Positions 37,151 to 44,641 of a stretch of DNA of 64,000 nucleotides are shown here, piece after piece. This DNA is from Candidatus Thorarchaeota archaeon (GTDB lineage Archaea > Asgardarchaeota > Thorarchaeia > Thorarchaeales > Thorarchaeaceae): NCBI GenBank assembly GCA_016933575.1, contig JAFGAR010000028.1, positions 1 through 64,000 of the forward strand, given 5' to 3'. The first letter of the stretch is position 1. Each line of letters begins with the position of its first letter. The translations under genes were made by a program, and so were the position numbers. The notes beneath the pieces are model-generated. The model saw nothing but the letters and a program-made list of their open reading frames with translations. It had not been told where the DNA came from and did no database searches.

Positions 37151-37296
37151 ATAGTGTTATGTATCTTGCAGTAGGAAAAGAAAGAGGAATGGAAGGAGAA
37201 AGGAATCAAATCCCACTTGTAAAACTTCTATTATTGAAAACTAAAAACGCCGATTAATTAAAATAAGTAAACAGGTATAGAAAAAGGAGGAGGAGT

Positions 37297-39477
37297 GTGA
37301 TTTTGAAACAGCAAAATACTGTACTCAAGCTATTACTTGTATGCCTATTTCTCAGCTTTTTGTGGTCAAATATTCCAAGTTCAATTCAATTTGGTATATC
37401 GAGTCACATTAACAATCATGAAGATGACGTAAATGAATTCATAGGTTTTGATGGTGCTCTAATCTCAGCTGAAACTGAAGAAATCAAGATATCAAATCCT
37501 ATTTGGCTTAGGACATATGGTCCAAATTGGGCTACCAATAACATCGAAGATATTATCGAATGCGCTGATAGTGGATTTTGTATGTTAGGAACGCTAGGCA
37601 ATCCAAACGATGTAGGTTATTTTCCAGATGCAATTTTGTTGAAAACAGATTCGAATGGAAATCAGCTCTGGAATCGAACATATGGACGAGATGATATGGC
37701 CTACGAGTCGGTTCACAACGTTATCGAATGCTCAAATGGGGATTTCGCTTTTGTGGGATCACAGTATGTGTTGGGTACAGACGAATTTCACAGTGGATGG
37801 TTGGTTCGTGTTAATTCAAGCGGTTTTTTGACTTATAATATTACATATCCAGCTGCGCGCGAGTTAGTAGGAATTTCTGAACTTTCAGATGGAAACTTCT
37901 TCATATGTGGGATAACACCGGGAAGAGATGTTTTCATAATGAGAACAGATGAGAACGGGACCATTAAATGGAGCCTTCCATGGGAGCTATTTCTTGATGA
38001 TGAAGTCACAGATATGATTGAATACAGTCCCGGTGAGTTCATTATAGCAGGATATTCATATGATTCCAGTATGATGGTATGGATACCATTTCTATTCAAG
38101 ATCGACCAAGATTCTATGTTTTCTTGGATTAAATTCTATACACTCCTCGGAAGAGTGTATTGTAACTCAATTCTAAAGCTAGATTCAGGTGGAATCCTGA
38201 TGACAGGAATGGCAGTAACTAGCTCTATCGATTTATGGTTTTGCGAAATTGATGAGAATGGTAATTTCATCCGCGAGGCACGACTGCCTAATGAAATTAA
38301 TTATCCACCTAATGATATCATTCAATTAGAAGAAGGCGGTTTTGCAGTTCTTACTAGTTCTAATAGCATTAATCTTGTTAATGCGCAGTATGAACCAATC
38401 GGTAATATTCGATTCGATTCTATTACAGGTAATTCATTCATTCAGTCTGAAAATAAAGAGTTTGTAATTGGAGGTTCAATGAGAATCGAAAATAACTACA
38501 CTCTGACTATAATCAGAGAACCTTTCCTCTGGTGGAATCATTCTGTTATCAACATCCAAGCAGAATATTTGCAGTCGATTTCCCGTGACTTCAATGCTAC
38601 ATGCAGTCAGGGTATTGATAAGTGGACAGTGAATGCGACTGAGTTCTTTGATATCGATTCAAATGGAGTTCTTGGAAATAATTCAATTTTGAATGTTGGA
38701 ACATATCCTATCAAGATAATTGTGAATGATACTTTAGAAAACACTCTAATACAAGAATTTCTAGTAACAGTAGAAGACACGACTTCACCTGAGTGGGTGC
38801 AAGCTCCAGAAGACCAAATTTTAGAACTTGGTACAGATTTAAACTACTCTCTCTATGCTTTTGATCCATCAGGTATAGGAAGTTGGTCTATCAATGCATC
38901 AGGTCTATTTAGCATTAGTTCTGAGGGAAAAATTAACAATGTTAAGCCATTAGAAATTGGAACCTACGGATTAATGGTTACTGTTGAAGATATCTATGGA
39001 AACGATGTTAACGCTGAATTCACGCTTACAGTTACTGATTCAACTGCTCCGATATGGCTCATCTCTCCAAGCAATATTATAAAGAATGAGGATGAATCTA
39101 TACAGTTTTATTTTGTTGCGAGTGACCTTTCTGGGATAGATGCATGGATTTGTAATGACACTACTAATTTCCAAATTACTGATGAGTCATCGCATGATGC
39201 AAGTTCATGTCTATTTACAAATGCGACCATATTGAATGCTGGGTCCTATGGTCTCAACCTAACTGTAACTGATTTATGGGGTAATAAGATCTCATCAATT
39301 TTCAGAGTTACAATAATTGAGATTCCAGAAATATCTGTATCTACAACGACTACTTCTACATCAACCACATCACAGACATCGGATGAATTTCTTCAACCAG
39401 TTGTACTTCTTGCAGCTGGTTCTGGTTGGATTGCTACAATCTTTGTAATCATCATCATGATGAAACGACGAACCTGA
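37297..39477 (+). CDS. Surface protein with propeller-like repeats and Ig-like modules, membrane-anchored
   Basis: Signal segment (LLLVCLFLSFLWSNI), then repeated TDSNGNQLWNRTYGRDD-type units spaced 40-50 residues apart over residues 70-400 (beta-propeller-like), then two to three cadherin-like modules (DPSGIGSWSINASGLFSI, DLSGIDAWICNDTTNFQI), a Thr-rich spacer and a C-terminal helix ending MMKRRT. The modules resemble that at 8857-11277. GTG at 37297, or TTG at 37303, which is better spaced from GGAGGAGG. Probably an extracellular binding protein. Confidence 0.7.
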   Translation: MILKQQNTVLKLLLVCLFLSFLWSNIPSSIQFGISSHINNHEDDVNEFIGFDGALISAETEEIKISNPIWLRTYGPNWATNNIEDIIECADSGFCMLGTLGNPNDVGYFPDAILLKTDSNGNQLWNRTYGRDDMAYESVHNVIECSNGDFAFVGSQYVLGTDEFHSGWLVRVNSSGFLTYNITYPAARELVGISELSDGNFFICGITPGRDVFIMRTDENGTIKWSLPWELFLDDEVTDMIEYSPGEFIIAGYSYDSSMMVWIPFLFKIDQDSMFSWIKFYTLLGRVYCNSILKLDSGGILMTGMAVTSSIDLWFCEIDENGNFIREARLPNEINYPPNDIIQLEEGGFAVLTSSNSINLVNAQYEPIGNIRFDSITGNSFIQSENKEFVIGGSMRIENNYTLTIIREPFLWWNHSVINIQAEYLQSISRDFNATCSQGIDKWTVNATEFFDIDSNGVLGNNSILNVGTYPIKIIVNDTLENTLIQEFLVTVEDTTSPEWVQAPEDQILELGTDLNYSLYAFDPSGIGSWSINASGLFSISSEGKINNVKPLEIGTYGLMVTVEDIYGNDVNAEFTLTVTDSTAPIWLISPSNIIKNEDESIQFYFVASDLSGIDAWICNDTTNFQITDESSHDASSCLFTNATILNAGSYGLNLTVTDLWGNKISSIFRVTIIEIPEISVSTTTTSTSTTSQTSDEFLQPVVLLAAGSGWIATIFVIIIMMKRRT

Positions 39478-39504
39478 AGATGAAATGAAAATTAGATAAA
39501 AGCA

Positions 39505-39550
39505 AGAGAAGAAAGGGGGATGGAAGGAGTGTGACAATTGCACTCCTTTG
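39505..39550 (-). terminator. Hairpin plus pyrimidine tract
   Basis: GGAGTG (39526-39531) pairs with CACTCC (39541-39546). On the minus strand it is followed by TTCCATCCCCCTTTCTTC. It begins 10 nt after the stop at 39556. Clearest member of the recurring 3'-end family. Confidence 0.65.
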
Positions 39551-39555
39551 AAGTA

Positions 39556-39990
39556 TCAAAAAGTCTGTGTAGAGTAAGGACCTCTATACTCCATAAAAAA
39601 GACAATGCCTGCCAAGATTGCCACGACTCCAGCTATGATTGCTGGAGAAGTTGCTATGACTCCTAATGATCCCTCAAGTTGCCCTGCGAACATGAATGCT
39701 ACGAGTATTGTAATGATTCCAAAACACACGCCAAAACAAGGAGTTCCCTGGATTCGTTGGCCTGTGTCTTGTCGAATTTCTACATCACCATAGGAACCTA
39801 CTGTTCTGAAGACTGCCATCATACTCCCACTACGAGCAAACAATGCTCCGATGATCATTACAAAAGCAAAGACTCCGGAAGCCATAGCAGCTATTCCATC
39901 TCCAAATCCCACAATGCTAATTATGAGTTGGATAGTGCAGAGGAAGAATGCAACCACAAAGAGCAATGCACTTTTCATTGAACCAGCCAT
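39556..39990 (-). CDS. Small four-helix membrane protein
   Basis: 144 aa with four hydrophobic helices (ALLFVVAFFLCTIQLIISIV; ASGVFAFVMIIGALFA; CFGVCFGIITILVAFMF; IIAGVVAILAGIVFFM) and a short loop with EIRQDTGQRIQG. No family identified. Convergent with the surface protein at 37297 and unlinked to the toxin genes beyond. Confidence 0.55.
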   Translation of the reverse strand: MAGSMKSALLFVVAFFLCTIQLIISIVGFGDGIAAMASGVFAFVMIIGALFARSGSMMAVFRTVGSYGDVEIRQDTGQRIQGTPCFGVCFGIITILVAFMFAGQLEGSLGVIATSPAIIAGVVAILAGIVFFMEYRGPYSTQTF

Positions 39991-40107
39991 TCAAAAGACC
40001 ACCAATCGTTTTGTACTAAAAAAGAAAAGCTTCCACTCTAATGAATATATTCCTACAAATATATCCCATATAATCTAAAAGAAAGAGGAATGGAAGGAGT
40101 GCGACAG

Positions 40108-40119
40108 GCTCACCTGAGC
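40108..40119 (-). terminator. Hairpin after the HEPN gene
   Basis: GCTCA-CC-TGAGC (40108-40119), followed on the minus strand by TGTCGCACTCCTTCCATTCCTCTTTC. Confidence 0.5.
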
Positions 40120-40124
40120 AGATT

Positions 40125-40541
40125 TCAGATGAACTTCAGAATTGCATCAGCAAACAATTTTGCATCAATGATAATTGCTATTGCACTTTGATATACTATG
40201 GTGGGGTCTACGGCTATATATAGATGAATAAGTATGTTCCTCAGTTTAACAAAATCAATCAATCGGTCTGCGAGGAGAGAATCAATAATCTTGTGATTGG
40301 CAATTATCTTTACAGCATCACTATATGATTTTGGAGACCCCCAATGATTATGTGCTACTAGATGAGTACAGATATCGATAATTGCTTGAGCGATAATCTG
40401 AAGATTCCTCTCTATTGCACCTTGGAGTAGCTCATCTTTCAAATATTGCTCTTGAGTCATAGTTTCAATGTGTTTGATACGAGTGACTCGTTCGAGAATG
40501 ATATCTAATCGTGCTTTCACAACTAAGGGATCTACAGCCAT
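40125..40541 (-). CDS. hepT: HEPN-domain toxin of the MNT/HEPN system (HepT)
   Basis: 139 aa, all helical. It carries the RX4HXY motif RNILIHLY that forms the RNase active site of HepT. The ORF is open to 40637, but the Met at 40541, 6 bp after the antitoxin stop, is the natural start: homology to the degenerate copy begins at its Val-containing N-terminal helix (KARLDIILERV). HepT cleaves RNA and is silenced by AMPylation from its MNT partner. Intact partner to the broken copy at 35755-36060. Confidence 0.85.
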   Translation of the reverse strand: MAVDPLVVKARLDIILERVTRIKHIETMTQEQYLKDELLQGAIERNLQIIAQAIIDICTHLVAHNHWGSPKSYSDAVKIIANHKIIDSLLADRLIDFVKLRNILIHLYIAVDPTIVYQSAIAIIIDAKLFADAILKFI

Positions 40542-40546
40542 TGAAA

Positions 40547-40957
40547 TCACGCCCCTAGAGATTGTTTCAAGTAGTTCTGTATGTAGTACTCCCAATCTGG
40601 ATACCTCACAAGAACGTATTCTTGAAAACAGGGCCAAACTTTGTCATTCTTCGTGTATAGAAGTTTACCATCACGAACCACTCTGTACTGAAGTGTGAGA
40701 TCTGCAAGATTAAGAAGAGTAACGTCAATCTTCGGAGAATTCTCCTTATCTACGTAATCAAAGAGGGAGAGCAGATCACCAAAGATTGTCTGCAATTCCT
40801 TCTTCGGATTGCTTACTTGAACGCCAATATCAATATCACTCTGTGGATGGGTATTTCCTGTAGACATAGAACCAAAGAGAACTATGAAGTCAACTTGTTC
40901 ATCAAGTTCATTTCTTATCTGTGTGACGATATCATCTAATAGCTCGTCTTGATTCAA
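40547..40957 (-). CDS. mntA: MNT-domain antitoxin nucleotidyltransferase (MntA)
   Basis: 136 aa with the minimal nucleotidyltransferase motif GSX10DXD (FGSMSTGNTHPQSDIDIG) and the second Asp region IDVTLLNLADL. MntA AMPylates the tyrosine of the HepT RX4HXY motif. It overlaps the long HepT frame and stops 6 bp before the real HepT start. Together they make a complete toxin-antitoxin unit, found often in archaea and thermophiles. Confidence 0.85.
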   Translation of the reverse strand: MNQDELLDDIVTQIRNELDEQVDFIVLFGSMSTGNTHPQSDIDIGVQVSNPKKELQTIFGDLLSLFDYVDKENSPKIDVTLLNLADLTLQYRVVRDGKLLYTKNDKVWPCFQEYVLVRYPDWEYYIQNYLKQSLGA

Positions 40958-41089
40958 AGAGTCACGTTCCTTAGCATTTCATATACAGTAATTGAAATAT
41001 TCTCGCTGCATATAAACTCGAAGGTAATTTGCTTGCTGAGAAAAGAAAAGGGAGGGAAGGAGAGTGACAAGCACACCCGAGCAATGTTG

Positions 41090-41659
41090 TCAGACCCGGT
41101 CTATCAATTTCTTTGACTCAGAATCTTTCAGAAATTGCTCAAGTTTATCGAGAATACCTAGCATTTCACATGTGGAGCGTATATACTCAAAATCGAAACT
41201 TTCTGAATTTCTATTTAAAATGCCAAGAGCATCTCTAAGATCTTGCTCTCCTTGAAATAGGATTTTATTAACATAAGTGTCTTCAATAGAACCAATCCTA
41301 ATAGATGTGCCAAATAGATTGACATCGATAGCTCTTTCAAGTGTCATCTTATCAAAAGCTGAATTTACACCTTGTATGTCAAGTCTAAGTAACGTATCCT
41401 TGAAGAAAATAGTACTATGAGATTTCTCTGCGAAAGCTGCTCTGATATCGGTTGCAGAGGATGAAAACCCTCTTGAATTCAGAAATTGTGTGAATGTTGA
41501 AATTTGTTCATCTTCTATTTGCAATATAATGTCAATATCTACGGTAGTTCGAGGGACACCATGGTACATTACTGCTACTCCACCAACGATAACATACTCT
41601 ATCTTATTCTTATTGAGAAATTCACATACTAATTTGAGAATCTCTGGAAATTCTTCCAT
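41090..41659 (-). CDS. AbiEii-like nucleotidyltransferase
   Basis: 189 aa with the fold's core: IEYVIVGGVAVMYHGVPR and TVDIDIILQIEDE (the catalytic DxD after GGxAxxxHG). This is the AbiEii/AbiGii and DUF6036-like group, which acts as a toxin or RNA/nucleotide-modifying enzyme. It starts exactly at the end of a 50-aa gene, its likely antitoxin or partner. Third nucleotidyltransferase in 6 kb. Confidence 0.75.
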   Translation of the reverse strand: MEEFPEILKLVCEFLNKNKIEYVIVGGVAVMYHGVPRTTVDIDIILQIEDEQISTFTQFLNSRGFSSSATDIRAAFAEKSHSTIFFKDTLLRLDIQGVNSAFDKMTLERAIDVNLFGTSIRIGSIEDTYVNKILFQGEQDLRDALGILNRNSESFDFEYIRSTCEMLGILDKLEQFLKDSESKKLIDRV

Positions 41660-41812
41660 CTATCTATCACCTGCTATTCGTAGAGCTAACGCAGACAATT
41701 TCAGGCCCATAATTAGTGTTTCAAGACCGGTATATTTTCTAGCTTCGATTGCTGTTCTTATCTGATCGAGGTCTCTCCTGTGCTTCACTTGATCTGCAAT
41801 CGAGCTAGCCAT
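41660..41812 (-). CDS. Small partner of the AbiEii-like gene
   Basis: 50 codons from ATG at 41812 to TAG at 41660-41662; the next ATG (41659) follows directly. Translation MASSIADQVKHRRDLDQI continues to a helical C-terminus ending LRIAGDR. Its size, charge and immediate coupling suggest an antitoxin or regulatory partner, but no family is recognised. Confidence 0.6.
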   Translation of the reverse strand: MASSIADQVKHRRDLDQIRTAIEARKYTGLETLIMGLKLSALALRIAGDR

Positions 41813-41890
41813 ATCATTCCCACACACCACTAGTAACTACTCTACTCATATATTCTACTATTCATAATTTGAAAAGAAAAGGGAGAGAAG

Positions 41891-41909
41891 GAGTGCGACC
41901 AGCGCACCC
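41891..41909 (-). terminator. Terminator of the hdr-vhu operon
   Basis: Minus strand GGGTGCG pairs with CGCACTC around a CTGGT loop (7 pairs including G-U), followed by CTTCTCTCCCTTTTCTTTTC. It is the last element after vhuU and the candidate SECIS. Confidence 0.6.
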
Positions 41910-41911
41910 TT

Positions 41912-41961
41912 GCGGGGTGTGTCAAGCCCGGCTCAGTTCTTTACGCCGGACCTTCATCCGC
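41912..41961 (-). promoter_or_regulatory. Candidate SECIS element with kink-turn, overlapping the vhuU stop
   Basis: Minus strand 5' to 3': the vhuU stop codon (41956-41954) is followed by GGTCCGGC (41952-41945), which pairs with GCCGGGCT (41932-41925) (8 pairs plus A41953-U41924) around a 12-nt loop GUAAAGAACUGA. Directly below, stop-codon G41955 and A41954 face A41922 and G41923: tandem G.A/A.G pairs, the kink-turn core (UGA/GA) of a eukaryotic SECIS. A further GC helix below is possible (41961-41958 with 41915-41912). AAA in the loop fits the conserved apical A's. The position, 3' of the UGA-containing gene, is right for archaea. Confidence 0.6.
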
Positions 41962-42106
41962 CGCCAGTCACGAGCTCCTTCCGGACTATCTCGCGGCCAT
42001 CCTCATCGACAACGACAAGGTGTGCGCCGCATGATAGTCAGCAGTCATAGCACCGAACCACCATTTCCAGGAGGTTCAGTAACCCTTCAGGGATTTCTTC
42101 TGACAT
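41954..42106 (-). CDS. vhuU: VhuU, selenocysteine subunit of the NiFe hydrogenase large subunit
   Basis: 50 codons. From ATG at 42106 the reading is MSEEIPEGLLNLLEMV then VRCYDC-U-LSCGAHL, ending KELVTGGG, with UGA at 42040-42038 (codon 23) at the position of the first cysteine in the DPCxxC nickel-ligand motif. The segment matches the C-terminal end of MvhA/VhuA (LMEMVIRAYDPCLSCATH), which the vhuA gene upstream lacks. VhuU is a known split Sec subunit in Methanococcus. The frame is otherwise intact, with GC-rich codons. Proline before Cys is replaced by Cys here. The residues after the second Cys (GAH onward) are the part that a protease may remove in related hydrogenases. Confidence 0.85.
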
Positions 42107-42158
42107 TGTAGTTCACGTTTCCTTTTTGTTCTTTATAACTCTGAGGTATGGTTGTTTT

Positions 42159-43475
42159 CTATGTCTTGACCATAGGGTCGGGGAGTTTCAGGCTCTCATG
42201 GGCCTTGTCCTCGAAGATCTGCTTCGCTGCTACCATCAGGCTCTTCTCAATACCAGCGATGTTATTATTTGTCGCCACAATGAGATTTGCCTTCACTAGC
42301 ATTCCCTTATCATCGCTGACGTAGTTGTGCAAGAGAGTCCCTCGTGGAGCCTCTACAACGCCAACGCCTTCGCCAGCCTTGGTTTCGACATCAGCAAGTT
42401 TTACATCGGTGCTTACAATTTCTGGATCTTCAAGAAGAGTCTTGATCCACTCTGCAGCCTGTACCATCTCGACAACCCTAGCATAATGATAAGCAAACAC
42501 ATGATGAGATGGACGACCAATCAGATCACGCATTTCTTTTAGTGCGTCATTTGCAAGTGGAGTAGCCATCTTATCTACTACATTGCATCGAGCAAGAGTG
42601 TTGGTTCTCCAGATACCCTCAGGATATCCTGCGGGTTTGTAGTAGATGTGAGTTGCATAGCTATGCTTCGGGACATGTTCTCCATAATACTCCGTGTAGT
42701 CCTTTGGCTCGAAATCAGCGACAATCTTTCCATCAGGGTCCATAACGCGTATCTTGCCATCATAGATGTCGAGAGCACCTTTGTTATGTAGTCCAATGTA
42801 GTAAGTAGGTGTTACTCCAACTTTTGTTATTACATCAAGATATGCATTAACGACAGTCTTCGCAAGATCCACTGTCTTGTTGATATTCTCCATCAACTCA
42901 GGTACACGACCAAGCCAGTGGTCACGATCTTCCTCGGTCATGGGAGTGAGCTGCCCACCGGGAATTGCTGTGGTTGGATGGATTGCCTTTGCACCGACAG
43001 TCTTGATAATCTCTTGACCAAACTCCATGAGTTTGATAGCCTGCACGGCAACATCTGGAAGATGTTTCAGGACCGCAGCCACATTCCTGACTGCAGGATT
43101 GGCAAATGGGCCAAACACAAAGTCAGGAGCAGCAAGAGCATAGAAGTGGATAGCATGACTTGAGAGCTGCTTTGCCTCAATCATGAGTCTTCTTATCTTT
43201 ACTGCTGCTGGTGGAGGAGTAATATCCCAAGCAGCTTCAACAGCCTTTACTGAGGCAAGATGGTGAGGAATTGGACAGATTCCACAGATTCTCGGAGCGA
43301 TTCGAATAGCCTCCTCCATTGGGCGGCCCTCCAGGAACTTCTCAAAGAATCGAGTAGAGTTTACATTGAATTGTACATCCTTGACCTTTCCATCCTTTCC
43401 TAGTTTCAGCGTGAGTGAACCATGTCCTTCAAGCCTTGTCACTGGGTCGATTCTAATTGTCTTCTCGTCAGTCAT
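42159..43475 (-). CDS. vhuA: F420-non-reducing [NiFe]-hydrogenase large subunit, lacking the C-terminal ligand motif
   Basis: 438 aa group 3c large subunit. The N-terminal nickel ligands are in RICGICPIPHHLAS. The core is FEKFLEGRPMEEAIRIAPR, DFVFGPFANPAVRNVA and GTLLHNYVSDDKGMLVKANL. The protein stops after KLPDPMVKT, ~35 residues before the usual end. The missing DPCxxC segment is supplied in trans by vhuU, whose start lies 52 bp downstream. Second-to-last gene of the hdr-vhu operon; overlaps the vhuG stop by 4 bp. Confidence 0.9.
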   Translation of the reverse strand: MTDEKTIRIDPVTRLEGHGSLTLKLGKDGKVKDVQFNVNSTRFFEKFLEGRPMEEAIRIAPRICGICPIPHHLASVKAVEAAWDITPPPAAVKIRRLMIEAKQLSSHAIHFYALAAPDFVFGPFANPAVRNVAAVLKHLPDVAVQAIKLMEFGQEIIKTVGAKAIHPTTAIPGGQLTPMTEEDRDHWLGRVPELMENINKTVDLAKTVVNAYLDVITKVGVTPTYYIGLHNKGALDIYDGKIRVMDPDGKIVADFEPKDYTEYYGEHVPKHSYATHIYYKPAGYPEGIWRTNTLARCNVVDKMATPLANDALKEMRDLIGRPSHHVFAYHYARVVEMVQAAEWIKTLLEDPEIVSTDVKLADVETKAGEGVGVVEAPRGTLLHNYVSDDKGMLVKANLIVATNNNIAGIEKSLMVAAKQIFEDKAHESLKLPDPMVKT

Positions 43476-44371
43476 TTCTTCTTGACCTCCTCACGCTTGA
43501 TTCTAATGGAACCGAGGTGGCTAGTTGCATATGTGAACCTGTTGAAGAGACCTAAGGGATCTTTCACTTGTTCTTTAATCTCTTCAGGAGGAATCGGAGC
43601 ATAGGTACCTAACATAGACATAGCATTCGCTCCGAAATCTTGCATAATCGGCGGTGGAGGACCAAAGCATCCACGACAGGTCGCGCCTTTGTTCACACAT
43701 TGACCCTCACAGAGACCCCAGGTAGCTGAACCAAGACAGATGTAACCCTGTTCGAGCAGACACCGGTCCTTGTCAGCGATACCTTGGTATGGCCTGAGTA
43801 TCTTGTCAATGGGTGTGTCCTTCTTCTCTCGCGCACAGTAATGACAGACAGTATGCGGCTCGAGCTCGATTGGCTCGCCTTTTAACAGAGCTGTCACAGC
43901 TGTGAGTATGAGCTTGGATGTCGGGGGACAACCAGGGAGAAAGATCTCAAAGTCGACATAGTCAGTATTGGGTTTGACAACTGGAGCAATTGCAGGTAAG
44001 TTCTCTGATGGAACTTCACCACCTGACACGGTCTTGTTTTCTCGGAACTTGACATCAAGACATTCTTCAATATCTGAGAAGTTGGCTAATCCTGGTATTC
44101 CACCGAAGCATGAACAAGAACCAAATGCAATAAGGGTCTGACACTTCTCACGCATGACCTTGAGCAGATGGATATCCTCCTCTGTCCTAGCCATGCCTTC
44201 GTAGAGACCCACTGCTATGGACTTGTCCGGGTAATTCTCTAGGTCGTGAAGCTTGTAGTCAACAACGCACTGCCAGTACTTGATATCAAGTTGTGGCAGA
44301 ACGGTTGCCAGATTCATGTGAATATCAACAAGGCTCTGGAAACAGCCCCAACAAGAACTACCCTGACCCAT
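43472..44371 (-). CDS. vhuG: [NiFe]-hydrogenase small subunit, MvhG/VhuG
   Basis: Small subunit with proximal-cluster Cys in GSSCWGCFQSLVDIH, FGSCSCFGGIPG, FLPGCPPTSK, and later cluster ligands CHYCAREKK and CRGCFGPPPP. It feeds electrons from the Ni-Fe site to MvhD. Start is uncertain: ATG at 44371 removes the first beta strand (ADPVSIAMGQGSS), while an in-frame CTG at 44395 lies 7 nt after a perfect AAGGAGGT. The next gene vhuA overlaps by 4 bp. Confidence 0.88.
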   Translation of the reverse strand: MGQGSSCWGCFQSLVDIHMNLATVLPQLDIKYWQCVVDYKLHDLENYPDKSIAVGLYEGMARTEEDIHLLKVMREKCQTLIAFGSCSCFGGIPGLANFSDIEECLDVKFRENKTVSGGEVPSENLPAIAPVVKPNTDYVDFEIFLPGCPPTSKLILTAVTALLKGEPIELEPHTVCHYCAREKKDTPIDKILRPYQGIADKDRCLLEQGYICLGSATWGLCEGQCVNKGATCRGCFGPPPPIMQDFGANAMSMLGTYAPIPPEEIKEQVKDPLGLFNRFTYATSHLGSIRIKREEVKKK

Positions 44372-44398
44372 TGCTATTGAAACAGGATCTGCCAGCCT

Positions 44399-44641
44399 TT
44401 AGACCTCCTTCAGTACATAGGTCAGTTCTTCGCCCTCTTCGCTCGCAACCTCAACAACTCCCCAGCGGAGCATACCCATGAGATTCCAGACCACGAGACT
44501 CTTGTCGAATCCAGTGCCCTCTGCAATCTTAGATACCGTTGAGGGACCAGCCTTCAAGATGTCTTCAATTGCCTTGCGTTGCTTTCGGACGTCTCCACGC
44601 TTCTGACTGAAGAAGGTTGTAAACATCTTACTCATTTCCAT
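44399..44641 (-). CDS. Small winged-helix protein in the hdr-vhu operon
   Basis: 80 aa with an HTH-like segment: RKAIEDILKAGPSTVSKIAE, GFDKSLVVWNLMGMLRWG, then a beta-wing VVEVASEEGEELTYVLKEV. No metal or cluster cysteines. It lies between mvhD and vhuG with overlapping ends. It could be an operon regulator or assembly/recognition factor; no function is known to me. Confidence 0.65.
   Translation of the reverse strand: MEMSKMFTTFFSQKRGDVRKQRKAIEDILKAGPSTVSKIAEGTGFDKSLVVWNLMGMLRWGVVEVASEEGEELTYVLKEV

Noticed and set aside
41869..42111. Plus-strand 80-codon frame over the vhuU region
   Set aside because: It is a frame on the opposite strand of vhuU; its composition follows GC-rich vhuU codons and it has no ribosome site or homology that I recognise.
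42159..43475. vhuA looks C-terminally truncated (no DPCxxC)
   Set aside because: The missing part is supplied by vhuU just downstream, so it is a split subunit and not a broken gene.
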